Positions 29,426-37,596 of a stretch of DNA of 43,746 bases are shown in pieces; the stretch's first letter is position 1; every line of letters starts with the position of its first letter. Below the pieces are notes generated by a model. It made no database searches and was not told where the DNA came from. It was given only the letters and a program-made list of their open reading frames with translations. The DNA lies in NCBI GenBank assembly GCA_035707965.1, contig DASSTJ010000116.1:1-43746 (forward strand), written 5' to 3'. The DNA comes from DASSTJ01 sp035707965 (GTDB lineage Bacteria > Actinomycetota > Actinomycetes > Actinomycetales > Angustibacteraceae). A program made the translations under genes and the position numbers.

Positions 29426-31843
29426 ATGCACGGGCTCATCCATGCCGTAAGTGCCCCAGGGGTCGTCGAGGCGACCATCAGCGGCTCGAACATCACCTAC
29501 GTGGCCGTCGTCGCGGTCATCGCGGTGCTGGCCCTGGTCATGGCGGTCACCTTCCGCCGGCAGGTGCTGGCGAGCCCTGAGGGCACCGACCGCATGAAGG
29601 AGATCGGCCACGCGGTGCAGGAGGGCGCCTCCGCGTACCTGGCCCGTCAGTTCAAGACGCTCGGCGTCTTCGTCGTCATCGTCTTCTTCCTGCTGTTCGC
29701 GCTGCCCGCGGACACGGGTGGCCAGCGCATCGGTCGCTCGGTCTTCTTCGTGGTCGGTGCCCTGTTCTCCGCGGCCATCGGCTACCTGGGCATGTCCCTC
29801 GCGGTGCGTGCCAACGTGCGCGTCGCCGAGGCAGCACGCCAGGGCGACCGCGACGGTGGCATGCGTGTCGCCTTCCGTACCGGTGGCACCGTCGGCATGG
29901 CGACGGTGGGCCTCGGCCTGCTCGGCGCGGCCGTCGTCGTCCTCATCTACCGTGGGGACGCCCCCAAGGTGCTGGAGGGCTTCGGCTTCGGCGCAGCGCT
30001 GCTCGCGATGTTCATGCGTGTCGGCGGCGGCATCTTCACCAAGGCGGCGGACGTCGGCGCCGACCTCGTCGGCAAGGTGGAGCAGAACATCCCGGAGGAC
30101 GACCCGCGCAACGCGGCGACCATCGCCGACAACGTCGGCGACAACGTCGGTGACTGCGCGGGCATGGCGGCCGACCTCTTCGAGTCCTACGCGGTCACCC
30201 TCGTCGCCGCACTGATCCTCGGCAAGGCCGCCTTTGGCGACAGCGGTCTCGTCTTCCCGCTCATCGTGCCGGCGATCGGTGCAGTCACCGCCGTGCTCGG
30301 TGTCTTCGTCGTCAAGCCGCGTGGCGGCGAGAGCGGCCTGACGGCCATCAACCGGGGCTTCTACATCTCCGCGTTCTTCTCCGCCGTCGTGTGCTGCATC
30401 GCAGCGTTCCTCTACCTCCCGAGCTCGTTCGCCGAGCTGACGAACGCCAGCGGGCGCGTCGCGTCGCTCGACGGTGACCCGCGCATGGTGGCCAGCGCCG
30501 CCGTCGTCCTGGGCATCGTGCTGGCGGGCATCATCCTGTGGCTGACCGGCTACTTCACCGGCACGGACAAGAAGCCCACGCAGGACGTGGCGCGCACCTC
30601 GCTGACGGGAGCCGCCACGGTCGTGCTCTCCGGGATCGGCGTCGGGTTCGAGTCCGCCGTCTACACCGCGGTGATCATCGGTGGAGCGGTCTACCTGGCG
30701 TTCGTGCTGGGTGGCAGCACCGTGATCCTGTCGCTGTTCCTCATCGCGCTCGCCGGCACCGGGTTGCTGACCACGGTCGGCGTCATCGTGGCCATGGACA
30801 CCTTCGGCCCGGTCAGCGACAACGCCCAGGGCATCGCGGAGATGTCGGGCGACATCGACGAGAACGGCGCCCAGATCCTCACCGACCTCGACGCCGTCGG
30901 CAACACCACGAAGGCGATCACGAAGGGCATCGCGATCGCGACCGCCGTGCTGGCCGCGACGGCACTCTTCGGCTCCTACACGGATGCCGTGGGATCGGCG
31001 ATCGCCAAGACGGGCGTCGACCTGAGTGCTCTGGGCGTCGCCGTCCAGACGACCTTCGACTTCCAGATCATCACGCCGTCCAACCTGTTCGGACTGATCC
31101 TCGGCGCAGCGGTCGTCTTCATGTTCTCGGGCCTGGCGATCAACGCGGTGACGCGCGCCGCCGGGGCCATCGTCTTCGAGGTGCGCCGCCAGTTCCGCGA
31201 CCACCCCGGGATCATGGACTACACCGAGAAGCCGGAGTACGGCCGCGTCGTGGACATCTGCACGCGCGACTCGCTCCGTGAGCTGGCGACGCCAGGCCTG
31301 CTGGCAGCCCTCGCGCCGGTCGCCGTCGGGTTCGGGCTCGGCATCGGCCCGCTCGCCGGCTACCTCGCCGGCGCCATCGGCGCGGGCGTGCTGATGGCCG
31401 TCTTCCTCGCGAACTCCGGCGGCGCCTGGGACAACGCCAAGAAGATCGTCGAGGACGGTACGCACGGCGGCAAGGGTTCGGACGCGCACGCCGCGACCGT
31501 CATCGGCGACACGGTCGGCGACCCGTTCAAGGACACGGCCGGTCCGGCGCTCAACCCGCTCATCAAGGTGATGAACCTGGTGGCGGTGCTCATCGCACCC
31601 GCGATCGTGCAGCTGTCCATCGGCGACAACGCGAGCGGTCCGATCCGTTACGGCATCGCGCTCGCTGCGGTCGTCATCATCATCGCGGCCGTCACGGTGT
31701 CCAAGCGACGTTCCATCTCGTTCGGTGACGACTCGACCGACGCTGGCGGCACGGTGGCCGGCACGGACGACGACGGCGCGGAGCACACCGCTCCGGGCGA
31801 GGTCGTCGCCGAGGCGACGCAGGAGCCGACGAAGACGCTCTGA
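29426..31843 (+). CDS. hppA: Membrane-bound proton-translocating pyrophosphatase
   Basis: 805 aa, about 16 membrane helices. It hydrolyses pyrophosphate and pumps protons. The substrate site begins at about residue 209: DVGADLVGKVEQNIPEDDPR, then NAATIADNVGDNVGDCAGMA. A second conserved acidic set lies near the C-terminus (GGAWDNAKKIVEDG, GDTVGDPFKDTAGPALNPLI). The segment GNTTKAITKG places Lys496 where K+-dependent enzymes have Ala, so this is the K+-independent H+ pump type. The C-terminal 30 residues form an acidic tail beyond the usual end. AAGGAGGA precedes the ATG. In Streptomyces the gene is also next to bldG. A strong terminator follows. Confidence 0.97.
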   Translation: MHGLIHAVSAPGVVEATISGSNITYVAVVAVIAVLALVMAVTFRRQVLASPEGTDRMKEIGHAVQEGASAYLARQFKTLGVFVVIVFFLLFALPADTGGQRIGRSVFFVVGALFSAAIGYLGMSLAVRANVRVAEAARQGDRDGGMRVAFRTGGTVGMATVGLGLLGAAVVVLIYRGDAPKVLEGFGFGAALLAMFMRVGGGIFTKAADVGADLVGKVEQNIPEDDPRNAATIADNVGDNVGDCAGMAADLFESYAVTLVAALILGKAAFGDSGLVFPLIVPAIGAVTAVLGVFVVKPRGGESGLTAINRGFYISAFFSAVVCCIAAFLYLPSSFAELTNASGRVASLDGDPRMVASAAVVLGIVLAGIILWLTGYFTGTDKKPTQDVARTSLTGAATVVLSGIGVGFESAVYTAVIIGGAVYLAFVLGGSTVILSLFLIALAGTGLLTTVGVIVAMDTFGPVSDNAQGIAEMSGDIDENGAQILTDLDAVGNTTKAITKGIAIATAVLAATALFGSYTDAVGSAIAKTGVDLSALGVAVQTTFDFQIITPSNLFGLILGAAVVFMFSGLAINAVTRAAGAIVFEVRRQFRDHPGIMDYTEKPEYGRVVDICTRDSLRELATPGLLAALAPVAVGFGLGIGPLAGYLAGAIGAGVLMAVFLANSGGAWDNAKKIVEDGTHGGKGSDAHAATVIGDTVGDPFKDTAGPALNPLIKVMNLVAVLIAPAIVQLSIGDNASGPIRYGIALAAVVIIIAAVTVSKRRSISFGDDSTDAGGTVAGTDDDGAEHTAPGEVVAEATQEPTKTL

Positions 31844-31856
31844 TCGAGCGCACGCA

Positions 31857-31888
31857 GAAGGCCCCCGGTCACCCGACCGGGGGCCTTC
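31857..31888 (+). terminator. Terminator of hppA
   Basis: GAAGGCCCCCGGTC pairs perfectly with 31875-31888 around the loop ACCC, 13 bases after the hppA stop. Confidence 0.92.
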
Positions 31889-31914
31889 GCCGTCCCCCGA
31901 GCCGACCGTTCCCC

Positions 31915-31978
31915 GGAACTTGGTTGCCTTTGTGCACGCTATTTCCGTCTGAGGCGTACACAAAGGCAACCAAGTTCC
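31915..31978. repeat. Long near-perfect AT-rich hairpin
   Basis: Arms of 25 bases (31915-31939 and 31954-31978) match at 24 positions, with a 14-base loop. The core GGAACTTGGTTGCCTTTGTG is about 50 % GC and unlike the surrounding DNA. It follows the hppA terminator and precedes the end of the converging MgtC-like gene. It resembles the hairpin at 9008-9080 in size and siting, though the sequences differ. Confidence 0.88.
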
Positions 31979-31999
31979 CGAGGGTGCGTGCGGCGGTGG

Positions 32000-32767
32000 C
32001 TACTCGGTGTCCTCCTCGTCGAGGGGCTCGGCGTGCAGCAGCCCGTCGACGTCCGAGAGCACCTCGACCAGCTGCTGGGTGGACTTCTTCCCGGCCAGGC
32101 CCAGGACCACCCGGATGTGCGCTGGCTCGTCGTCCGACACCGACTCGTGCTGCAGGGTCGTGACGATCCAGCCGGCCCGGGTGCAGGCGGCGATGAGGCT
32201 GCGCAGGACGCCGAGGCCGTCGACGTACTCGACGCGCACCCGGGCGACGACCGTTCGGGAGCCGGGTAGCCGCCGAGCCAGCGCGGAGTAGCCGAAGATC
32301 GCCACGAAGTGCAGGCCGGAGACGACGAGCGCCAGCACGGGCAGCCCGGCCGCGGACGCCATGCCGATCGCGGCCGTCTCCCAGATGCTCGCGGCGGTGG
32401 TCAGCCCCCGGACCGCGCCGTGACGGGTCAAGATCAGGCCGGCACCGAGGAAGCCGACGCCCGAGACGATCTGGGCAGCCACGCGGGAGGGGTCGAGCCG
32501 CACGTTGGCGGCCAGCACGTCGGAGAAGCCGTAGGTGCCGACGAGCAGCATGAGCGCGGACGTCGTGCCGACGATCGCCTGGGTGCGCAGCCCTGCGCTC
32601 TTGCCGCGCAGCTGGCGTTCGAGCCCGATCAACGACGACAGGACGAAGGCCAGCAGCAGGGCACCGATCTGGTCCCAGCCCTGCCCGTGGTGCTCGAACC
32701 AGCCCGCGCTCACCAGCGCGCCTGTAGCAGTGGGCAGGAGCAACGGAGCCGTCGTCAGGGTCGGCAC
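32000..32767 (-). CDS. MgtC/SapB-family membrane protein
   Basis: 255 aa. The N-terminal part holds about five membrane helices with the family signature LIGLERQLRGKSAGLRTQAI at 46-65 and SGVGFLGAGLILTRHGAVRG near 105. The C-terminal part (about 165-250), VVARVRVEYVDGLGVLRSLI, then WIVTTLQHES, is an ACT-like soluble domain as in MgtC. Members limit F1Fo ATPase or affect magnesium and phosphate physiology during intracellular growth in some pathogens; in environmental species the role is open. GAGGTGATCAC lies before the GTG at 32767. It converges with hppA. Confidence 0.9.
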   Translation of the reverse strand: MPTLTTAPLLLPTATGALVSAGWFEHHGQGWDQIGALLLAFVLSSLIGLERQLRGKSAGLRTQAIVGTTSALMLLVGTYGFSDVLAANVRLDPSRVAAQIVSGVGFLGAGLILTRHGAVRGLTTAASIWETAAIGMASAAGLPVLALVVSGLHFVAIFGYSALARRLPGSRTVVARVRVEYVDGLGVLRSLIAACTRAGWIVTTLQHESVSDDEPAHIRVVLGLAGKKSTQQLVEVLSDVDGLLHAEPLDEEDTE

Positions 32768-32852
32768 GTGATCACCTCTGTGAGCACCTTGCCACGAGCC
32801 CGCGCGGGTGTCCTTCCCGGACGCCGCGGCGGCCGGGAGGAGGACCGACCAC

Positions 32853-32858
32853 CAGACT
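32853..32858 (+). promoter_or_regulatory. Possible leaderless -10 before the repeat ORF
   Basis: CAGACT stands exactly six bases before the ATG at 32865, the same spacing as TAGTCT before nth and the MFS-tmk gene. It is one base from a TAGACT box. It suggests that transcription of the methyltransferase begins at the first ATG of the tandem repeat. Confidence 0.4.
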
Positions 32859-32864
32859 GGACGC

Positions 32865-33011
32865 ATGACCACCCGCGCAGCGCTGACCACCGCGCAGCCG
32901 CTGACCACCGCGCAGCCGCTGACCACCGCGCAGCCGATGACCACCGCGCAGCCGATGACCGCCGCGCAGCCGATGACCACCGCGCAGCCGATGACCACCG
33001 CGCAGCGATGA
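32865..33011 (+). CDS. Repeat-encoded leader ORF overlapping the methyltransferase start
   Basis: 48 codons: MTTRAA, then repeats of LTTAQP and MTTAQP, ending MTTAQR and TGA. The stop overlaps the ATG at 33008 as ATGA, the coupling geometry used elsewhere in the window. It exists in this form only because unit 8 lacks one base; with a full unit the leader would be fused in frame to the methyltransferase. It is either a coupled leader peptide or the N-terminus of a variable-length methyltransferase put out of frame here. Nothing argues for an independent function of the peptide. Confidence 0.45.
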   Translation: MTTRAALTTAQPLTTAQPLTTAQPMTTAQPMTAAQPMTTAQPMTTAQR

Positions 33012-33025
33012 CCACCGCGCAGCCT
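32865..33025 (+). repeat. 18-bp tandem repeat across the methyltransferase start
   Basis: Nine units of ATGACCACCGCGCAGCCG or close variants lie head to tail: 32865, 32883, 32901, 32919, 32937, 32955, 32973, 32991 and 33008. Units 2-4 begin CTG instead of ATG, unit 1 is diverged, unit 6 has one change, and unit 8 is 17 bases long. Unit 9 is the actual beginning of the methyltransferase gene (ATG ACC ACC GCG CAG). The array thus looks like an amplified copy of the gene start. There are no spacers, so it is not a CRISPR. Confidence 0.95.
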
Positions 33026-34573
33026 GCCGACGTCCCGGTCGCGCACGGGGATGCGCTGGGGCGGCTGGCCCTCGACATCGAGCCCTTCACGGTGGATGCC
33101 GTCCAGGGGGCGCTGGGCGAGGTGGCCGCGGCCGCCCTCGGCCGCGACGACCCGGTGCCGGCACGGCGGGCGCTCGCGCACGACGACGACCCGGCGGCCG
33201 TGCTGGCGCTGCTGTGGCTGCTGGGTGGCCCGGTGGCTCGGCGCCGGCTGGACCGCGCTCTGCCCCGGACGACGACCGACGGCCTGGAACGGCTCGGGCT
33301 CGTGCGGGCGGCCGGTACCGGTGCGGACGACGAGGTGCTGGCGGCCGTCGACCTGCGACCCATCGAGTCGGACGGCGCGACGTGGTGGCTGGCCAGCGAC
33401 GTCGGCGAGATGGTCGCCGGTGGCCCGCTGCGGCACGACCACGTCCTCGGCCTGGGCGGCGCCTCGACGACCCTTGCTGCGTGGACCCCCCGAGAACCGG
33501 TGGGGCGCGCGCTGGACGTCGGCACCGGGTCCGGCGTCCAGGCTCTGTACCTGGCGCGGCACGCGCGCCGGGTCACAGCCACCGACCTGTCGCGCCGGGC
33601 GCTGGCGTTCGCCCGGTTCAACGCGGCGCTCAACGCCCGGGCGTCCGGGCCGTTCTCCGGACGCGAGCTCGACCTTCGGCACGGCAGCCTGTGGGAGCCC
33701 GTGGCCGGTGAGCAGTTCGACCTGGTGGTGAGCAACCCGCCGTTCGTCATCTCCCCGCGCACCGCTGTCGCGTCCGGCGGCGCACCGGTCTACGAGTACC
33801 GGGACGGCGGGCTGGTCGGGGACGCGGTCGTGGCCGCCATGGTGGGCGGCCTGGGGACGATGCTGGCGCCCGGCGGGATGGGACAGCTGCTCGGCAACTG
33901 GGAGCACCGTGCGGCCGAGGGCTGGCGGGACCGCGTGTCGTCGTGGCTGCCCGAGGGGCTCGACGTGTGGGTGGTGCAGCGCGAGGTGCTCGACCCGGCG
34001 CAGTACGCCGAGACCTGGGCCAGGGACGGCGGGCACGTGCCCGGCACCTCGGACTACCAGAGCCTGGTCGAGGCGTACCTGGAGGACTTCGAGGCGCGCG
34101 GCGTGGAGGCTGTCGGCTTCGGGGTGGTCACCGCGCGACGTCCCGACGACGCGTGCGATCGGCCGTTCGTGCGTCGGCTCGAAGAGGTGACGGGGCCGGT
34201 CGGGGGCGGAGGGCCGATGGGCACGGTCGTCACCGAGGTGCTCGCGGCGGAGCGGTGGCTCGCGGCGACGCCCGACGAGGGGCTGCTCGACGTCCGTCTG
34301 CGCCTGGCTCCCGACGTGACGGAGGAACGGTTCGGCACCCCGGGTGCCGAGCACCCGCAGGTCGTGCTGCTGCGTCAGGGCGGTGGGCTGCAGCGGGCCG
34401 TCCGCGCTGGTACCGCCCTGGCCGGGCTGGTGGGCGCCTGTGACGGCGACCTGTCGATCGGGCAGATCGTCGGCGCTCTCGCGACGTTGCTCGACGAGCC
34501 GGTCGACTCGCTGAGGGGGGCACTGCTGCCCCAGGTCCGCGGTCTGGTGGCCGACGGGCTCCTGCACCGCTGA
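33008..34573 (+). CDS. Class I SAM-dependent methyltransferase (small-domain/PrmC-like)
   Basis: 521 aa from ATG 33008. An N-terminal helical domain (about 15-110) without clear relatives leads to the Rossmann core. SAM motif I is ALDVGTGSGVQALYLARHAR (168-187), ATDLSRRALAFARFNAALNA is the acidic-loop strand, and the catalytic NPPF is at 243-246 in FDLVVSNPPFVISP, as in methyltransferases acting on amide or exocyclic amino nitrogen (PrmC, RsmC, TrmN). The C-terminal 150 residues contain LRQGGGLQRAVRAGTALAGL and look like an added winged domain. A related gene lies between hppA and topA in Streptomyces. The substrate is unknown. No ribosome site precedes this ATG, so translation depends on the repeat-encoded leader or on a leaderless start. 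Confidence 0.85.
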   Translation: MTTAQPADVPVAHGDALGRLALDIEPFTVDAVQGALGEVAAAALGRDDPVPARRALAHDDDPAAVLALLWLLGGPVARRRLDRALPRTTTDGLERLGLVRAAGTGADDEVLAAVDLRPIESDGATWWLASDVGEMVAGGPLRHDHVLGLGGASTTLAAWTPREPVGRALDVGTGSGVQALYLARHARRVTATDLSRRALAFARFNAALNARASGPFSGRELDLRHGSLWEPVAGEQFDLVVSNPPFVISPRTAVASGGAPVYEYRDGGLVGDAVVAAMVGGLGTMLAPGGMGQLLGNWEHRAAEGWRDRVSSWLPEGLDVWVVQREVLDPAQYAETWARDGGHVPGTSDYQSLVEAYLEDFEARGVEAVGFGVVTARRPDDACDRPFVRRLEEVTGPVGGGGPMGTVVTEVLAAERWLAATPDEGLLDVRLRLAPDVTEERFGTPGAEHPQVVLLRQGGGLQRAVRAGTALAGLVGACDGDLSIGQIVGALATLLDEPVDSLRGALLPQVRGLVADGLLHR

Positions 34574-34718
34574 GTGGCGTGCCCGGCGGCGGCTGCGCGA
34601 CAGCCTGGTGCGGAGCATGGATCCGCAGGCGTTACCGTCGTCTACGTCCGCAGCCCGCGGGCAGCGCTGTGGCAGCACCGTGCAGGGGCAGCACCACCAG
34701 AACGTGAGAGGCAGGCCT

Positions 34719-37514
34719 GTGGCCCGTTCCACCACCGACTCCGCTCGACGACGTCTCGTCATCGTCGAGTCGCCGGCGAAGGCGAAGACCATCGCCGGCT
34801 ATCTCGGCGAGGGCTTCGACGTGGAGGCGAGCGTTGGCCACATCCGTGACCTGCCGCAGCCCAGCGAGCTGCCGGCGGAGATGAAGAAGGGGCCGTTCGG
34901 CAAGTTCGCCGTCGACGTCGACAACGGCTTCGAGCCGTACTACGTCGTCGACGCGGACAAGAAGAAGAAGGTCGCCGAGCTCAAGCGGCTGCTGAAGGAC
35001 GCCGACGAGCTCTACCTCGCCACCGACGAGGACCGCGAGGGCGAGGCCATCGCCTGGCACCTGCTGGAGACGTTGCAGCCCAAGGTCCCGGTGCACCGCA
35101 TGGTCTTCCACGAGATCACGCGCGAGGCGCTCCAGCGGGCTCTGACCGCCACGCGTGACATCGACGACCGGCTCGTCGACGCCCAGGAGACACGCCGCAT
35201 CCTCGACCGCCTCTACGGCTACGAGCTCTCCCCGGTGCTGTGGCGCAAGGTGCGGCCGCGGCTCTCCGCCGGGCGCGTGCAGTCCGTGGCGACGCGGCTC
35301 GTCGTCGAGCGGGAGCGCGAGCGCATGGCCTTCCGCTCGGCGTCCTACTGGGACCTGCTGGGCCAGTTCGCGGTCGACGCCGGTGCGGGCTTCGGTGCGC
35401 GACTGACGTCCGTGGACGGGTCCCGGGTGGCCACCGGCAAGGACTTCGACGACTCCGGGACACTGCGCACGTCGGGCACGGTCCACCTCGACCAGGCCGC
35501 GGCCGAGGCACTCGCGTCGGCGCTCGCGGACGCGCCCTTCGCGGTGCGGTCGGTCGAGGAGAAGCCGTACACCCGTCGTCCGGCCGCTCCGTTCACCACG
35601 TCGACACTGCAGCAGGAGGCCAGTCGCAAGCTGCGGTTCTCGTCGCGGCACGCCATGCGGGTGGCGCAGACCTTGTACGAGAACGGGTTCATCACCTACA
35701 TGCGCACCGACTCGACGGTGCTGTCCAACGAGGCGCTGTCGGCCGCCCGCTCTCAGGCGGCCGAGCTCTACGGGCCCGAGTACGTCCCTGAGAAGCCCCG
35801 CACGTACGCCAACAAGTCGAAGAACGCGCAAGAGGCGCACGAGGCGATCCGTCCGGCGGGCGACCGCTTCCGCACGCCGGCGCAGGTCGCGCACCAGCTG
35901 CGCGGTGACGAGTTCCGGCTGTACGAGCTGATCTGGAAGCGCACGGTCGCGAGCCAGATGGCCGACGCCCGGGGATCCACGGCCTCGGTTCGGCTGGGCG
36001 CCTCCGCCTCCGACGGCCGGGCCGTCGAGTTCTCGGCGAGCGGCACCGTCATCACGTTCCGCGGCTTCCTGGCGGCGTACGAGGAGGGCCGCGACGAGAC
36101 GCGTGAGAACGAACGCGAGGGTGGCGACAGCGAGCGCCGGCTCCCGGCGATGGAGGCGGGACAGGCGCTCGACACCCGCGAGCTCTCCACGGCCGGGCAC
36201 GAGACCAGCCCCCCGCCGCGCTACACGGAGGCCAGCCTCGTCAAGGCGCTGGAGGAGCGCGGCATCGGCCGTCCCTCCACCTACGCGTCGACGATCTCGA
36301 CGATCATGGACCGCGGCTACGTGGGCAGCCGCGGCAACGCGCTGGTGCCGTCGTGGCTCGCGTTCGCCGTCGTCCGGTTGCTCGAGGAGCACTTCCCGCG
36401 GCTGGTCGACTACGACTTCACGGCCGCCATGGAGAGCGACCTCGACAAGATCGCGGACGGCGAGCAGGACCGCGCCGAGTGGCTGGCGCAGTTCTACTTC
36501 GGCGACGGCGACGGTGCGGCGACCACGACACCCGACGGCGGCCGGCGGGGTCCGAGTGCCGGCCTCAAGAACCTGGCTGACCACCTCGACGAGATCGACG
36601 CCCGCGAGATCAGCACCGTGCCGCTGGGTGAGGGCGTGGTGCTGCGCGTGGGCCGCTACGGCCCGTACGTCGAGGAGGACGGCCCGGACGGCCAGCCGAA
36701 GCGGGCCACGGTGCCGGAGGACCTGGCCCCCGACGAGCTCACCGTCGACAAGGCGCGCGAGCTGCTCAGCATGGCGGGCGACGACGGACGCGTCCTGGGC
36801 ACCGACCCGGCGACCGGCCGCGACATCGTCGTCAAGGCGGGTCGGTTCGGGCCGTACGTCACCGAGGTGATCGACCAGCCGACGACGTCGGAGCCGGCCG
36901 ACGAGGGCGAGAAGCCTACGAAGCGTGCCGCCAAGAAGGCGGCCGGGCCCAAGCCGCGTACGGCCAGCCTCTTCAAGGACATGTCGGTAGACACCGTCGG
37001 TCTCGACCAGGCGCTGCGACTGCTGTCGCTGCCCCGGGTCGTCGGGGTCGACCCGGCGTCGGGCGACGAGATCACGGCCCAGAACGGCCGGTACGGGCCG
37101 TACCTGAAGAAGGGCACGGACTCCCGGTCGCTCACGAGCGAGTCGCAGATCTTCGACATCACGCTCGACGAGGCGCTGGCCGTCTACGCGGAGCCCAAGC
37201 GTGGCCGCGGCCGGGCGAGCACTCCGCCGCTGCGTGAGCTCGGTCAGGACCCGACGTCCTCCCAGCCGGTCGTCGTCAAGGAGGGCCGCTTCGGCCCCTA
37301 CGTGACGGACGGCGAGGTCAACGCCACGCTGCGCAAGGACGACGACCCGGCCACGATCACGCCGGAGCGGGCCTTCGAGCTGCTGGCCGACAAGCGCGCG
37401 AAGGGCCCGGCACCCACGAAGCGTGCTCGCAAGGCGCCCGCGAAGAAGACGACGGCGAAGAAGACGACGGCGAAGAAGACGACGGCGAAGAAGACGGCCG
37501 CGACCACGAAGTAG
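34719..37514 (+). CDS. topA: DNA topoisomerase I
   Basis: 931 aa. It relaxes negative supercoils through a 5'-phosphotyrosine intermediate. The Toprim domain begins RLVIVESPAKAKTI (Glu17) and has LATDEDREGEAIAWH as the acidic triad. The active tyrosine is Tyr327 in NGFITYMRTDST. The C-terminus lacks zinc fingers and has four actinobacterial repeats marked GRYGPY or GRFGPY near residues 645, 707, 789 and 855. It ends in a lysine tail, AKKTTAKKTTAKKTTAKKT, needed in mycobacterial and Streptomyces TopA for processive DNA binding. GTG at 34719 gives VARSTTDSARRRLVIVE, the normal N-terminus; earlier starts would add an unlikely extension. GAGAGG lies 10 bases before it. Confidence 0.96.
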   Translation: MARSTTDSARRRLVIVESPAKAKTIAGYLGEGFDVEASVGHIRDLPQPSELPAEMKKGPFGKFAVDVDNGFEPYYVVDADKKKKVAELKRLLKDADELYLATDEDREGEAIAWHLLETLQPKVPVHRMVFHEITREALQRALTATRDIDDRLVDAQETRRILDRLYGYELSPVLWRKVRPRLSAGRVQSVATRLVVERERERMAFRSASYWDLLGQFAVDAGAGFGARLTSVDGSRVATGKDFDDSGTLRTSGTVHLDQAAAEALASALADAPFAVRSVEEKPYTRRPAAPFTTSTLQQEASRKLRFSSRHAMRVAQTLYENGFITYMRTDSTVLSNEALSAARSQAAELYGPEYVPEKPRTYANKSKNAQEAHEAIRPAGDRFRTPAQVAHQLRGDEFRLYELIWKRTVASQMADARGSTASVRLGASASDGRAVEFSASGTVITFRGFLAAYEEGRDETRENEREGGDSERRLPAMEAGQALDTRELSTAGHETSPPPRYTEASLVKALEERGIGRPSTYASTISTIMDRGYVGSRGNALVPSWLAFAVVRLLEEHFPRLVDYDFTAAMESDLDKIADGEQDRAEWLAQFYFGDGDGAATTTPDGGRRGPSAGLKNLADHLDEIDAREISTVPLGEGVVLRVGRYGPYVEEDGPDGQPKRATVPEDLAPDELTVDKARELLSMAGDDGRVLGTDPATGRDIVVKAGRFGPYVTEVIDQPTTSEPADEGEKPTKRAAKKAAGPKPRTASLFKDMSVDTVGLDQALRLLSLPRVVGVDPASGDEITAQNGRYGPYLKKGTDSRSLTSESQIFDITLDEALAVYAEPKRGRGRASTPPLRELGQDPTSSQPVVVKEGRFGPYVTDGEVNATLRKDDDPATITPERAFELLADKRAKGPAPTKRARKAPAKKTTAKKTTAKKTTAKKTAATTK
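37440..37499 (+). repeat. 15-bp tandem repeat encoding the TopA lysine tail
   Basis: Four units of GCGAAGAAGACGACG (last one GCGAAGAAGACGGCC) at 37440, 37455, 37470 and 37485 encode A-K-K-T-T. Unit number can change without loss of frame, giving tails of different length. Confidence 0.93.
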
Positions 37515-37526
37515 GCCCTGGCGGCA

Positions 37527-37549
37527 CGGCGCGGACCGTGTCCGCGCCG
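37527..37549 (+). terminator. Terminator of topA
   Basis: CGGCGCGGA and its complement around the loop CCGTG, 13 bases after the topA stop. It separates topA from the leaderless promoter of the next operon. Confidence 0.75.
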
Positions 37550-37584
37550 GCGGTCCGGCCGCCGCTGGTGTCAGGCGTCTCCCG

Positions 37585-37590
37585 TAGTCT
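37585..37590 (+). promoter_or_regulatory. -10 element of a leaderless promoter
   Basis: TAGTCT is six bases before the GTG of the MFS-tmk gene, with no ribosome site. Hexamer and spacing match the nth promoter at 1517-1522. Confidence 0.6.
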
Positions 37591-37596
37591 TCCGAC

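Noticed and set aside
29243..31969. Open frame of 908 codons opposite hppA
   Set aside because: The Asp/His/Arg-rich translation is typical of antisense frames in high-GC genes; hppA is unambiguous.
32865..33025. CRISPR array
   Set aside because: Units are 18 bp and directly adjacent with no spacers, and they continue into a coding gene.
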